Origin: Chrysomallon squamiferum
Taxonomy: Eukaryota; Mollusca; Gastropoda; Neomphalida; Peltospiridae
Assembly: GCA_012295275.1 (NCBI GenBank)
Contig: CM022671.1
Location: 425,001-489,000 of the forward strand
Direction of reading: 5' to 3'
DNA: 64,000 bases
Positions 10,031 to 21,989 of the stretch are shown here, one piece after another (the first letter of the stretch is position 1; each line of letters begins with the position of its first letter). Both the position numbers and the translations under genes were made by a program. Under the pieces are notes generated by a model. That model was given only the letters and a program-made list of their open reading frames with translations, was not told the origin of the DNA and made no database searches.

Positions 10031-12019
10031 GGGAGTGAGAGAGATCCGTGAAACAGACCGCATCCTCGGGCAGGATTGGCACGAGCTAGGAAACACGTGA
10101 CTAACACAAAGGTTACTCAGTAATCCTCTGGCTTCAGTCATGTTCTTTTAATAAGCATAATTGTAAACACGCGTAGATTAAAAGATTTTGAATAACTGTA
10201 ATAAACCCTGTTAACTTAGGTAAAAAAGCAGGATTTTTGTTTTTGAAAAATTCACTAATATTCTTAGTGCTCATTTACCCAGTTTTTTATAATTTTTCAT
10301 ATTACCTGCTGAAAAATTAAACTTGTTGGTCGTCTCATTTATAAATAAACAACATCATGGTTCTTCTTTTCCACATAGAAACACGCCAAAGAAAAACTAC
10401 AGAATCGTGTCTGAGCGTCTGCTGTCTTTAGTATAAACATAAGAAGTCAGATTAACGACGCAAACAACAGATTATTAATCTGCGATTAGATGGCATAATG
10501 CATAAAGTGAAGGAAGAAACATATTAAAAGATAACAAAGCCGTGAGTTATTATTAATTATTTTTCCATTAACAGCAAAGGATTTTTTTTATATAACAACC
10601 TTCTCATAAGCTGCAGATGAAAGTACTCATTTTCATCTTTGATAAACTAGTCCCGAGAACGGGAAATAGTACAAAGTGCGGGTGCTAGAGGATTGATCCT
10701 CCGATCCTCCGAGCCAGACACGAGTGTTAGGCGTGGCAGGGATGTATAATCATAAATCTTCTTCGATAAACAGCTCACACTGTCCCAGCTGGAACCGCGA
10801 GTTAGGATACGCAGTCTGGGTTTGTGTTTATGTTGCAGTGATGTTGAAAACACACTCGCGGATTATGTTTGACAATACTCGCTGTGTTTGTGAAATGAGA
10901 TATTAAAAACGCTGTATCCACTAAGTTTATCACGAGATCGTACGAAAAGAAAATGTGTTTTCTGCTCAGAAACAATAGCGTCCCAATTAGACGTTCATTA
11001 AAGAAACCGAGCTTTTAGTACTGAGGCACATGTTTGTGTGTTTGTGTGTACGTGTGTGCGTGCGCGCGCGCGTTTGTGCACGTTTATTACAGTAGTATCA
11101 ACCAAAAAGTAGTAATAATAATAATAAAGACAAAACTAATTGACTATTTTTAGAAATTATTTTATGAAATAACACATATACGACAAGTTATAAAATTAAA
11201 CAGGTTGATAATAAAGTGCATAATAAGTGTAATATATAAGGGGCATTTCGTGTACATTCAGTGTTCTTAATTGATGATATAGCTATGTATTAATAAATGT
11301 ATCTGTCTGTTTATTTATTTATTTATGTGCTATGGTCTTTTAAAAAAATATAATAATAAAAGTAAAATAGCATAAAATAATGAAGAAGAGAAAATTAAAT
11401 TGGTAAAAAATTAAAAAGGTTTTACGCCTAGGAAATGCATAATAAATGAACTTATATACATTTGAATTCTTGTTTCACATCGTATGAACGATATATAAGC
11501 AATAAGAAGTTCTGCAACGTTTAAATTTCAACATCACAGCACATTTTAAAATGTTTATGAACAGGAATAAGTATTATAATTGATTAAAGCAAATGAAGCC
11601 ATGAAACTATTTTAGTTGCAGTTATCTAGATTGTTTTAAGAAACATTTCAGATTGTTTAGGTTTGACGACAGTGGAGTCACTGCAGTCAGTAGCTGATTG
11701 AGAGCGAGGCTTGCAGTGGAAACTTTGTAACAGTCAACGGTGCTGTTTTGTGAGAATTAGTGAAATGATTAATAATTGTTAAAGTCTGCGAGGCTCTGTA
11801 ATCTGTTTAATGTAAACACGTCTGCGCTTGTTCGTGACTGTTACAATTACTGTTTTGGTGTTGTAATGTTGTTGTTGTTGTTGCTGTGTTGCTGTTACAT
11901 CGTGATTTTTTACATATTTTTTTCCTAACACATATTTTAGTTCAGACCTTGTACCGCTTCAGTCAGCCTTTCCAGAACTGTTTGTTTTCTTTGTCTCCTC
12001 CACTGAACTGTCTCTGTGT
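10030..12019. other. Non-coding interval, possibly including the 3' UTR of the CUB gene
   Basis: No supported gene. A GC-richer patch at about 10,645-10,860 and another at 11,650-11,760 are more complex than their surroundings but contain no convincing exon. A GT/CG-alternating stretch lies at 11,030-11,080. Confidence 0.5.
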
Positions 12020-13364
12020 TTACTTGGTCGGCGAATCCATCCTCATGTACCCATCGTCTGTGAACCCGGAGAACGCGACGTCAGGCTGCGACTTCGGCAT
12101 CGTCAACTGCAGCCGGTGAGCTCTTCCGGTTAGACGCCGGGTTTTCCCCCCACTCTGCGGAAAGGAAACAAAAATGGATTCCAGTGGAGCGTACGTGTTG
12201 GGCACGGCTCGCGCATCTCTGACAACAGCGTCAGCGTCAACGTTAACCATCTCTGTCGTCTGGACAATCGTACTGGTTTGAACAGGTGAGAGATAGTTAT
12301 TCGTCACATCCGTTTGGGTACGCACCGTACATGACCCTTGACCCATACTGCTGATTGGCTGGCTGACGTTTGCCGTGAAACTGTCCTCTGAATCGCTCTG
12401 ACTCGGGGTTTTCCGTGTGTGTTTGATTCCCGACTCTCTCCGAATGTTGATGCCGTGCACGTTAACGTTGAGGGAAATAGCCTGATGCTGCCGTGGACGA
12501 CGTCGAGATATGGCCCAGACAACAAGGAGTAGCAAAGATGCCAGCAATGCAACTGTGATGAGGACAGCGAAAAGAATTGGAATTACCTGAATTTTATCTG
12601 AAAACAACAACAACAGAAGAAACGTAACAAACAACAAAACACAGATGTTTACAAAACAGAGTCCAAAAGAAATCATAACTGAATAAGAATATAAATAAAC
12701 TAACACTTAGAGAATGAACGAATGACTATCTAAACCCCGACATAAAGAATTACTCATGTTCCTGGAGGTAAAGAAAATATCAATGAACAAAAATTTAATA
12801 ATATTAGTTTCAACGATAAACATATAATGATTATAATATCTAAAAGATAAAATTTCTTTGAAAAGAAAAGAAAAAGAAACAAAAACAAACACAAACAAAA
12901 GATCAAAAGCTTGCTCAGAATACAAAAATATAAATGTTTGTGTAAAGGAAAAGAAATTTAAAAACTACTAATGTATTTTCAGATGTCTGTCTTCTATTAT
13001 TGTTGTTGTTGTTGTTGTTGATGATCATAATGATTATCTGTTCAGATTTTTGTCTGTTGTTGTCGTTGTTTCTAATAATTATTCTTTTTATGTTTTTTTA
13101 AATTCATTTTATTTCAAATTATTTCCCTCTGTTCCGTTTAATTTGTGTGCAGTTGCCTCAAGATTACATAGTAAAGGGACATAACTCTCAATAACATAAG
13201 ATCTTAATATTACATTTCCTTTCAAATACAATGACCAAGAAGTGGAAAGCTTCCTAAAGTAATCTCATCTTCGTATTAATATTTACTTATTTATTTATTT
13301 ATTTGTGTGTTTGTTGTTATTATCGTTATTGTTGTTATCATTATTTATTGTTTTTTGTTTATTT

Positions 13365-13395
<31 letters not shown>

Positions 13396-14231
13396 TTATT
13401 TATTTATTTATTTATTTATTTGTCTTTCTTTGTTTCTTGTTTTGTATATTTACTTGTAATACCTATCGAGACAGACTCGGATGTGCGAGTGTGTCGTTTC
13501 TAGCTGATACACTTGTTTAAGATGCTGTTAACAAAAGCAGAAGTACTCTGTGGTGAAAACACTGTGTTCCACTCTTCAGTCTCGCTTCCTGCTAAAACGA
13601 GGTCGGAAGTGTTCTCCTATCTGAGATCTCTAAACAGAACTTGTTTTACACCAGACTTCGTCACCGTTTCGTGATCTCTCAGATGAATACATTATTGTTC
13701 CAAATAAACAATTACTGACAGACTTATTTATGTGTCTATGTCACTATATATATGTATGCATGTGTGTGTGTGTGTGTGTGTGTGTATGTGAATCCTGAAT
13801 GAATGAATGAATGAATGAATTAATTAATTAACGAGTTATACTGAATGAAAAACACCGAAATGGATGTTCATATGTTAACTGTCATACTGCATAATCATAA
13901 TACTAGAAAAGAAACTCGATCAGTTTTGATGTCTGGAGTAGGACAAATCCACACATACACACAGCCACATACACACATATACACACACACTCACACACAC
14001 ACATACACACACACACACATACACACACACACACACATACACACACACATACACACAGTGTGAAATGAAAACAACTTACTGCTGTTATCATCTGTTTTTG
14101 GCGGCGGAGGAGTGACAAATGACAGAAACTGTTTATCCAAATCTTCTGTAAATAAACAAACAAATATTATTATTACATGCACATCATCATCATCATCATC
14201 ATTCTTATTATTATCATCATCATCATCATCA

Positions 14232-14262
<31 letters not shown>

Positions 14263-14583
14263 ACAATCACAGATAGATTCACACATTTACATACATACCA
14301 AAACACATGCACGCGACATATATATATAAACAGGGTGGTCCAAACGTAGGTTTACAGTTATTAAACTATCGTTTATATGCTTGAAGTTACTTGCTAATTA
14401 CAATTAACATAAAATATTCCTCGGATCTAACTTGTAATAAATTAATTAATAAAAGTTGAAGGAGAAAATTTTGAGCACCCGAGAGATTAAACAGTTTCTG
14501 TTTAATGCTTGAAACATGCTTATATTTTAAAATAAATTGCATACGTTTTAACTGTAAACCTACTTTTGGGCCACCCTGTATAT

Positions 14584-14626
<43 letters not shown>

Positions 14627-15504
14627 TACATTCACACATACGTACAAAAACACACACATGCACACATGTATACATTGACTTTTTGACTATTTATTTATTT
14701 AATTATCACCTGCTGTTAGTCCATACAGAACTGAGATAACGAAGCCAGATCGAGGCTGTGTAGTGTTAGATAAAAACTCAATACGAAGATGAGAATCTCG
14801 AGTGTAAAGTCTCGAGTGATTTTCACGAATAATTATAGGAGGGTACTTCGGGTCGCTGAAATGAACGAACGAATGAATGAATGAAAGAATGAATGAATGA
14901 ATGGATGAGTGAATGAATGAAAGAATGAATGAATGGATGAGTGAACGGATGGATAGAGAGTAGATGTATGAATAATCAATCAGTGAAATTGCCAAAAATA
15001 AATAATTTATAAATAGAAAACTTGTTTTGTAATTCGAAATGATTATCGTAAAAGAAAACAACAACATCTACAGCAGCAGCAGTAACAACAACGATAATAA
15101 TAATAAGAATAAGAAGAAGAAGAAGAAAGAATATTTAATTAATTAAAATAATTACTAACAATGCAACAATAATAATAAAATAGTAGTAATAATTCAATGA
15201 TATTAATAATACTAATTAATTATTCATTTATTCACACACACATTACTCGTTCATTCATGCATTCGTTTTGTTTCTCACCTTCCCGTAAAAACTGTGATGT
15301 GGTCCGTGGCTGGGTTCAAGTCGACGTATTTGAAGTGAAGTCCCCAGAATCCTCTTTGTTTCGTCCATACCCACGTAAAGTTGCAAACTTCAGGGTATTT
15401 GTCAGGGTAGCCAGGCGAGTAGATTATCTTTGGCTCTGTTAAATACTCTGTGTTTGTAGCTTTCAGTGACTCGCTGTCAGCCAGTAGTCCTGTGTTATCA
15501 AAAT

Positions 15505-15580
<76 letters not shown>

Positions 15581-15644
15581 TTATTATTAATTTTATTATT
15601 ATTATTATTATTTTATTAGTAGTATTATTATTATTAATTTTATT

Positions 15645-15675
<31 letters not shown>

Positions 15676-15726
15676 GTATTATTAGTATTATTAGTATTAT
15701 TATCTTTATCATTATTATTTTTTTTA

Positions 15727-15771
<45 letters not shown>

Positions 15772-15776
15772 TATTA

Positions 15777-15849
<73 letters not shown>

Positions 15850-16513
15850 CGGTATAGGTCAAAGATACTTTCTTTTATTTATTTATTTATTTATTTATTT
15901 ATTGGTTGATTGGTTCGTTCGTTCGTCCTTTGGTTTGTTTGTTGGTTTATTATATACTTTATTATATATTTATTTTACTTTATTTTTTATATTATTATTT
16001 TTAATTTCTGACAACCCCTTGTTTATGAAATCTATGATTGACCCTTAATATTGACCCTTATGTACCAGGGCCGTCAAACATTTGTGGATATAATTTCAAG
16101 AGAAACAAAATTTCATTATGAAGAAAACTTTCTGTGCTATAAACCTCTAATATTGGTTTCTACAACATTATGCGTTTTTAATAGGTACACACACACATAT
16201 ATATATATATATATACATTTAAATAATGTATTAACTCTAACATTCAGATGGAAAAACTTCAGTAACATTAGTCTGTAAATAAAGCAGATCAGTAAATGAA
16301 TAAATAAAATAATTTGAAGACAAAAAAAGCCCGGTTAAAAATACTTTATGTGGAAGCATTTTTATTTGAACATAACGAAAAAGATAAAAAAAAAAAAATT
16401 AAACAATGTATTCTTTATAAATTTCAATAAATATTATGTATGTTCAACGTTCAACGTACTTTTTTATTATTCTATTCTATTTACTTATTTTTTTAATTCT
16501 TTTTTTTTTCTTG

Positions 16514-16573
<60 letters not shown>

Positions 16574-17440
16574 GTTACATTTAAGATATTCTTATATAGA
16601 TTCATGCATGCATATGTTTTTGAAATATATCAATGTTAATATGTATGTATGTATGTAATATATAAATGAATACATGAATTCATATTAATACATCTCTGAT
16701 GTTAATTATTTTATTGTGCGGAAAAAGCTTGTTAGCATGGGATGGTATATTTTACGTCTAATTATATATTAGAAGAATCACGTCTTTATTAAGCTTCGAT
16801 CGTAGAATCCTTTTGATCTGCCTGGTCTGTGTGACAGCCATCACGGTGTTGTTAAAACTACTAAGGCCATCTTCCACTGCAAACAGTCACACCAAACAAT
16901 ATTCATTTGTTCTTAGACGCGTACGTAAAACAAAACACACAAAAAAACACAATCTCGCTAAAGTATATTAGAAGTGGAATCAATTTTTCTCAGTTAGGTT
17001 TTTCCCTATCAAGACAGTGGCTCTAGAATTATATGTGCCAAAGACGAGGTAAATACTTTCTTTCATAAAACAAAAAGAAAAACGCGTGTAAAAGATCCTT
17101 TGCTGCTACTCGGTGAGAGTAACTCGCATCTTGGCAGCAGCGGTTTTCCTTTCGTGCTGATTGCAAACTCACGTGCCTTATCTCCGGCAATCGTTTAATA
17201 GTATTTTTTTTACTTTCTTTATTTTTATACAGACCTGAAATATCTTTAAAAATTATCCATTATAAAATGTATTTACATATTCACACATTCAGAAAGTTTA
17301 AAAGAAAACACATATATTTTGGCTAGAATATAAAAAAAAAAAAAAAAAAAAAAAAAACAGATAAATAAATAAAACGGAATTATACTGTGTTTTGACTTAC
17401 CGAAAAGAATATAAAAAGTAACGAATATTCCTAGAATCAT
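12020..17440 (-). CDS. Single-CUB, single-pass membrane protein with Tyr-motif tail (five exons)
   Basis: Five exons join in frame: 17440-17401, 15489-15279, 14855-14710, 14145-14080 and 12597-12020. All junctions are GT-AG, with phases 1, 2, 1, 1, giving about 346 residues. Exon 1 starts with a hydrophobic signal peptide (MILGIFVTFYILF). Exons 2 and 3 together form one CUB domain, with SPGYPDKYP, one Cys-Asn-Phe-Thr-Trp stretch, TDHITVF, LRIEFLS and SGFVISVLY. The 22-residue exon 4 is an acidic and proline-containing linker. Exon 5 carries the membrane helix (about 25 residues beginning IPILFAVLITVALLAS) with an RRRPR stop-transfer sequence and a tail of about 150 residues. The tail holds YLSP, YAPL and, near its end, GYMRM, a YxxM consensus known to bind PI3-kinase p85 SH2 domains when phosphorylated. 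The receptor role is inferred. It is divergently arranged to the helicase gene downstream on the plus strand. Confidence 0.8.
14180..14262. repeat. (ATC)n/(ATT)n microsatellite, breakpoint class of the segmental duplication
   Basis: A trinucleotide tract in CUB intron 3. The sequence just after it (TATACAATCA) is shared with 34,347-34,357, which follows an (ATT)n tract at 34,287-34,347. Homology of unit 2 to unit 1 starts here. Confidence 0.8.
14331..14578. mobile_element. Small non-autonomous DNA transposon (MITE) in CUB intron 3
   Basis: The 248-base element begins CAGGGTGGTCCAAACGTAGG and ends with its near-perfect inverted repeat, about 28 bp with two mismatches (GGGTGGCCCAAAAGTAGG when read from the other end). 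There is no internal coding frame. The ends resemble IS630/Tc1/mariner-type elements, but the expected TA duplication is not clean on the left side. The duplicated unit at 34.3-34.5 kb lacks it. Confidence 0.8.
14866..14950. repeat. (GAAT)n tetranucleotide repeat forming the pyrimidine tract of a splice acceptor
   Basis: On the minus strand this reads (TTCA)n running straight into the CAG acceptor of CUB exon 3 (exon begins at 14855). The second copy has the same arrangement near 34,658-34,702. Confidence 0.85.
15507..15850. repeat. Long (ATT)n microsatellite in CUB intron 1
   Basis: About 340 bases of almost pure ATT with occasional TTT or AGT interruptions, ending 18 bases from the acceptor of CUB exon 2. 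Poly-Ile and poly-Tyr frames here are artefacts. Confidence 0.95.
16517..16571. repeat. (TA)n microsatellite
   Basis: About 55 bases of uninterrupted TA within CUB intron 1. The surrounding 15,860-17,080 holds no exon I can support. Confidence 0.95.
17085..17195 (+). mobile_element. Probable molluscan SINE fragment
   Basis: The segment GTAAAAGATCCTTTGCTGCT, followed by a GAGAGTAAC stretch and GGCAGCAGCGGTTTTCCTTT, matches in order the landmarks of a short interspersed repeat I know to be widespread in gastropod and bivalve sequences. Those landmarks are a GTAAAAGATCCCTTGCTGCT core and a GCGACAGCGGGTTTCCTC segment. The copy is diverged and truncated. This is recognition from memory and was not checked against a library. 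Confidence 0.5.
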
Positions 17441-17631
17441 TTCTTCTCACTGCTTACACTTTATAGAGCTCCGGCGGTGTTGTAGTCGTTCTAAAATGAC
17501 GTCCAGGGTGTTGATGACGTCATTTCATTCAGGACATCCGCTCATTGTCACAGATGATTTTCGCATACATCCGGTTTTGTCTCTTCTTCCTTTGTTCGGT
17601 TGTGAATCTGGTTAACTGTTTAAAGTGTAAG

Positions 17632-17697
17632 ATTTCAAGTACACATTTCAAGTACACATTTCAAGTACACATTTCAAGTACACATTTCAAGCACAGT
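17632..17697. repeat. 13-bp minisatellite (ATTTCAAGTACAC), about five copies
   Basis: Five head-to-tail copies with the last slightly altered (AAGCACAG). They lie between the CUB start and the first array monomer. Confidence 0.9.
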
Positions 17698-17739
17698 TTT
17701 CCTGTAGACGAATTTAGGGGTGGGCAGGGCCAGTGCTAA

Positions 17740-18178
17740 CGTTAAGTCAGGTGTTTTTTTTTTTTTAAATGAACTTGTTTCATTTTATTTTTTTTCCTTT
17801 ACATAGTTTAATTTTGTAAATTTTCATTTCCATTTTTATTTTATTACTTTTTACTATTACGATTATTTTCCAAATCATGTACTATCACTTTGGGGTCAAG
17901 AGACAAATGAACGTTCTAGTGAGCTGTTGTCAAACATGCCTGCGACAGTCACGCTCTATTACCCAGACTGGGGGCAGGGCTCTCCACCACTGGGGCGTGT
18001 CGTCTGACCGTGTCTTTTCACTCTCGGGATGTCACCGCCCACATGACAGCGTCAAATAAAATACATAAATAGCCTACATGCACACATGATATATATATAT
18101 ATATATATGTATGTATGTCTGTATGTATTTATGTGTATATGTACATGTCTATATATACTGTTAATAGGCTTGTTGGAG
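17740..18178 (+). repeat. Leading partial monomer of the pre-helicase array
   Basis: It contains the T-rich segment and the block ending TTCCAAATCATGTACTATCA at about 17,865-17,890. That block recurs in every later monomer just before the GGCTATTTTTAGATC block. A GC-rich insert at 17,940-18,045 and a (TA)n/(ATGT)n stretch follow and are not repeated elsewhere. Confidence 0.65.
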
Positions 18179-19445
18179 AAATCCAGTGGCTATTTTTAGA
18201 TCCACGAAATGAGCATGCGCTTAAAAAAATATTTTCACGAAAAATAATAAAGATCTGTTTTCGGTATTTCCAGATGACGTAGCTTATTTTCATGGAAATT
18301 ATATTTACTTTCTAAATGTTGTTACGACGAAAAATAAAACTTTAGCTTACTGAATGATTGAGTAAGTCTCGGACTGCGGCTGACGTAAAGTAACAGTTAC
18401 AAAATAAGGTAAGAAAATCGTTCCAAAGATCTTGTCTGCAGGTTCAGTGATAGCTAGTTTGTGCAACTCTCACTTTTACTGGGTCGCCATTGTTGTAGTA
18501 CACGTAACTGTCAACACTAGTTTCTTTTCAAAAATTAAAATTAATTAATTAATAAAATAGAGAAATATGACTGTTCCTAAAGCCCTATCCTTCGTGTTAG
18601 ATATTTCAGTCATAATCGTTACATTCCATAATGGATTTAATTTTATTTAATTTTTTTAATTTTTATTTTTTTTATTATTATTGTTGTTGTTGGGGTTTTT
18701 TTGGTGTTGTTTTTTTTGTTGGTTTTTGTTTTTTTGTTTTTGTTTTTTGGTGATACTGTTTTATTTTTTTGCTGTTTGGGGTTGTTTTTGTATGTTTTTT
18801 TATTTAACTTTTTTTTTTCTCTTTATTTACTTTTATTTTTTGAATTTTCATTTCCATTTTTGTTTTATTACTTTTTACTATTACTATTATTTTCCAAATG
18901 ATGTACTATCACTTTGGGGTCCAAGGGAAATGTATGTATGTAAGTATCTGTGTGTCTACAGATAATGTTAATAATATTGTTGGAGAATTCCAGTGGCTAT
19001 TTTTAGATCGACGAAATGAGCATGCGCTATAATAATTGTTTTCACGAAAAATTATAAAGCTCTATTTTCGATATTTCTAGATGACGTAATTATATTTTAC
19101 TTTTCAAACGTTGCTATGGCAAAAAAATACATTTTTACTTCGTAAGTGATTTAGTAACTCTCGATTATAACAGTTACAGAATAAGATAAGAAAATCATTG
19201 TTCCAAACATCTGCAGGCTGAGTGATAGCCATTGTTGTGGTATATATAATTTTCAAACTAGTTTCTTTTCAAAAATTAAAAGATAATTAATTAACAAATA
19301 GAGAAAAACTATTGTTCCTTGTGCAGCAGCCCTACTTTTTGATTTTTTCATTTTACTTATTTCGATCATAATCATCATGAGTTATGACATTCCATAAGGT
19401 ATTTTATTTTCATTTCATTTCATATTATTTTATTTTTGTTTTTAA

Positions 19446-19502
<57 letters not shown>

Positions 19503-20690
19503 GAGGAGGTGTCTTTTGCAGATTTGGGTTTATGTCTTAACATTGTCCTAAATTACATTTTGTCCTACTGTGCATTTTTGGATTGGAAGCCTTATGTCCG
19601 TATTCCGAAAATAAAACGTTTATTTTTCTACAAACGACTGCGACAAATAACGTACGTAAATAGGCTGCTTGCATACATAATATATACGTACAGATAGTTA
19701 ACGAATAATATTAACAGGCGTGTTGGAAAATCCCAGTCGCTATTTTTTGATCCATGAAATGAGCATGCGCTAAAATAAATTTCTACACGAAAAATAAGGA
19801 AGTGAGTCACTTTCAGAGAAATTATATTTTTACTTTCGAAATGTTGTTATGACGAAAAATAAAACTTTAGCTTACTGAATGACTGAGTAAGTCTCGGACT
19901 GCGGCTGACGTAAAGTAACAGTTACAAAATAAGGTAAGAAAATCGTTCCAAAGATCTTGTCTGCAGGTTCAGTGATAGCTAGTTTGTGCAACTCTCACTT
20001 TTACTGGGTCGCCATTGTTGTAGTACACGTAACTTTCAACACTAGTTTCTTTTCAAAAACTAAAATTAATTAACAAATACAGAAATATGATTGTTCCTAG
20101 TGCAGCAGCAATACCCTTCCACTTTCTTCATTTTAGTTATTCCGATCATAATCATTATGATAATTACATTCCATAATGGATTTTATTTTTATTTTGTTTA
20201 TTTATTTATTGTTAATGAACGTTTTTAATTTTTTTTTCTTCATATTTACTTTTATTTTTAAAATTTTCATTTCCATTTTTAATTTATTACTTTTTACTGT
20301 TACTATTATTTTCCAAATAATGTACTATCACTTTACGGTCCAAGTTTTTCATTTATACGTTAGTGGCATAGTCAGCACATGTAGATTAATATTACAAAAG
20401 TATTTAGTAGGCTATGTTGCAGTTAGGGGCTTAGCAGAAATCTCGAATGCAGCCCCCGAGGTCAAAATGCACAGGCGAATAAAGCCCCTCAGTGGATTTG
20501 CAAGGCAGGACCAAAACCTCCCCAGTGAAAAACAATAGTACAGTCTGTGAAGTTCGCCGTTTTGAAAATTAATATTATTTTGTAAAATAATATCAAACAC
20601 TGCCGAAAACTTCAGACGTCACTGGATTTTATGACTTCAAAATAATTTCCTATTTTCTAAGATATGTTATTTCACGTAGTGTCTCATTAT
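18179..20690 (+). repeat. Higher-order repeat unit 1 (monomers A1, B1, C1) with candidate promoters and first exons
   Basis: Three diverged monomers of about 780, 745 and 980 bases make one unit. Each begins with GGCTATTTTTAGATC and a GAGCATGCGC box (18211, 19018, 19761), which resembles the vertebrate NRF-1 site. CRE-like TGACGTA motifs follow (for example 18275 and 18381); C1 has a palindromic TGAGTCAC at 19803. About 160-190 bases after the box lies AAATAAG|GTAAGA, an excellent 5' splice donor, with GT at 18409 (A1) and 19934 (C1). B1 has AT instead of GT at 19186. C1 is longer because of a GC-richer insert (about 20,340-20,690). Repeat structure is directly visible. Promoter and first-exon function is inferred. 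Confidence 0.8.
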
Positions 20691-21929
20691 GATGGCTATT
20701 TTTAGGTCGACGAAATGAGCATGCGCTACAACAAATCTTTTACGAAAAATAATAAAGATCTGTTTTCGGTATTTCCAGATGACGTAGCTTATTTTCATGG
20801 AAATTATATTTTTACTTTCTAAATGTTGTTATGACGAAAAAATAAAACTTTAGCTTACTGAATGACTGAGTAAGTCTCGGACTGCGGCTGACGTAAAGTA
20901 ACAGTTACAAAATAAGGTAAGAAAATCGTTCCAAAGATCTTGTCTGCAGGTTCAGTGATAGCTAGTTTGTGCAACTCTCACTTTTACTGGGTCGCCATTG
21001 TTGTAGTACACGTAACTGTCAACACTAGTTTCTTTTCAAAAACTAAAATTAATTAACAAATACAGAAATATGATTGTTCCTAAAGTCCAGTCCTTCATGT
21101 TAGATTTTTCAGTCATAATCGTTATATTCCATAATGGATTTAAATTTATTTAATTTTTTTTATTATTATTATTATTGTTGTTTTTTGTTGTTGTTGTTGC
21201 TGTGTTTTTGTGTTTTTTTTTTTTTTTTTTTGATACTGTTTTTCTTTTTTGCTGTTTAGGGTTTTTTTGTATGTTTTTTTATTTAACTTTTTTTTTTCTC
21301 ATTATTTACTTTTATTTTTTAAATTTTCATTTCCATTTTTGTTTTATTACTTTTTACTATTACTATTATTTTCCAAATGATGTACTATCACTTTGGGGTC
21401 CAAGGGAAATGTATGTATATATGTATGTATGTATCTATGTGTCTACAGATAATGTTAATAATATTGTTGGAGAATTCCAGTGGCTATTTTTAGATCGACG
21501 AAATGAGCATGCGATATAATAATTGTTTTCACGAAAAATAATAAAGCTCTATTTTCGATATTTCTAGATGACGTAATTATATTTTACTTTTCAAACGTTG
21601 CTATGGCAAAAAAATACATTTTTACTTCCTAAGTGATTTAGTAACTCTCGATTATAACAGTTACAAAATAAGATAAGAAAATCCTTGTTCCAAACATCTG
21701 CAGGATGAGTGATAGCCATTGTTGTGTATATATAATTTTCAAACTAGTTTCTTTTCAAAAATTAAAAGATATAATTAACAAATAGAGAAAAACTATTGTT
21801 CCTGGTGCAGCAGTCCTACTTTTTGATTTTTTCATTTTACTTATTTCGATCATAATCATCATGAGTTATGACATTCCATAAGGTATTTTATTTTCATTTC
21901 ATTTCATATTATTTTATTTTTGTTTTTAA

Positions 21930-21989
<60 letters not shown>

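Noticed and set aside
15197-15442. Plus-strand frame overlapping 15,279-15,489 and its twin at 35,173-35,445
   Set aside because: They are antisense shadows of CUB exon 2 in its two copies, whose splice sites and CUB motifs lie on the minus strand.
15466-15909. Poly-Ile/Leu/Tyr frames over the (ATT)n tract
   Set aside because: Microsatellite translation; the same applies to the frames at 34,278-34,628, 45,168-45,544 and 46,893-47,105.
17455-17470. TATAAAG element upstream of the CUB start codon (minus strand)
   Set aside because: It lies only about 20-30 bases from the ATG, leaving almost no 5' UTR, so a TATA-box role is not convincing.
20176-20538. 120-codon frame repeated at 22,663 and partly at 25,301 in the array
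   Set aside because: It starts in T-rich DNA and is conserved only because the whole 2.49-kb unit is. The end differs by single substitutions without a coding pattern, and no domain is recognisable.
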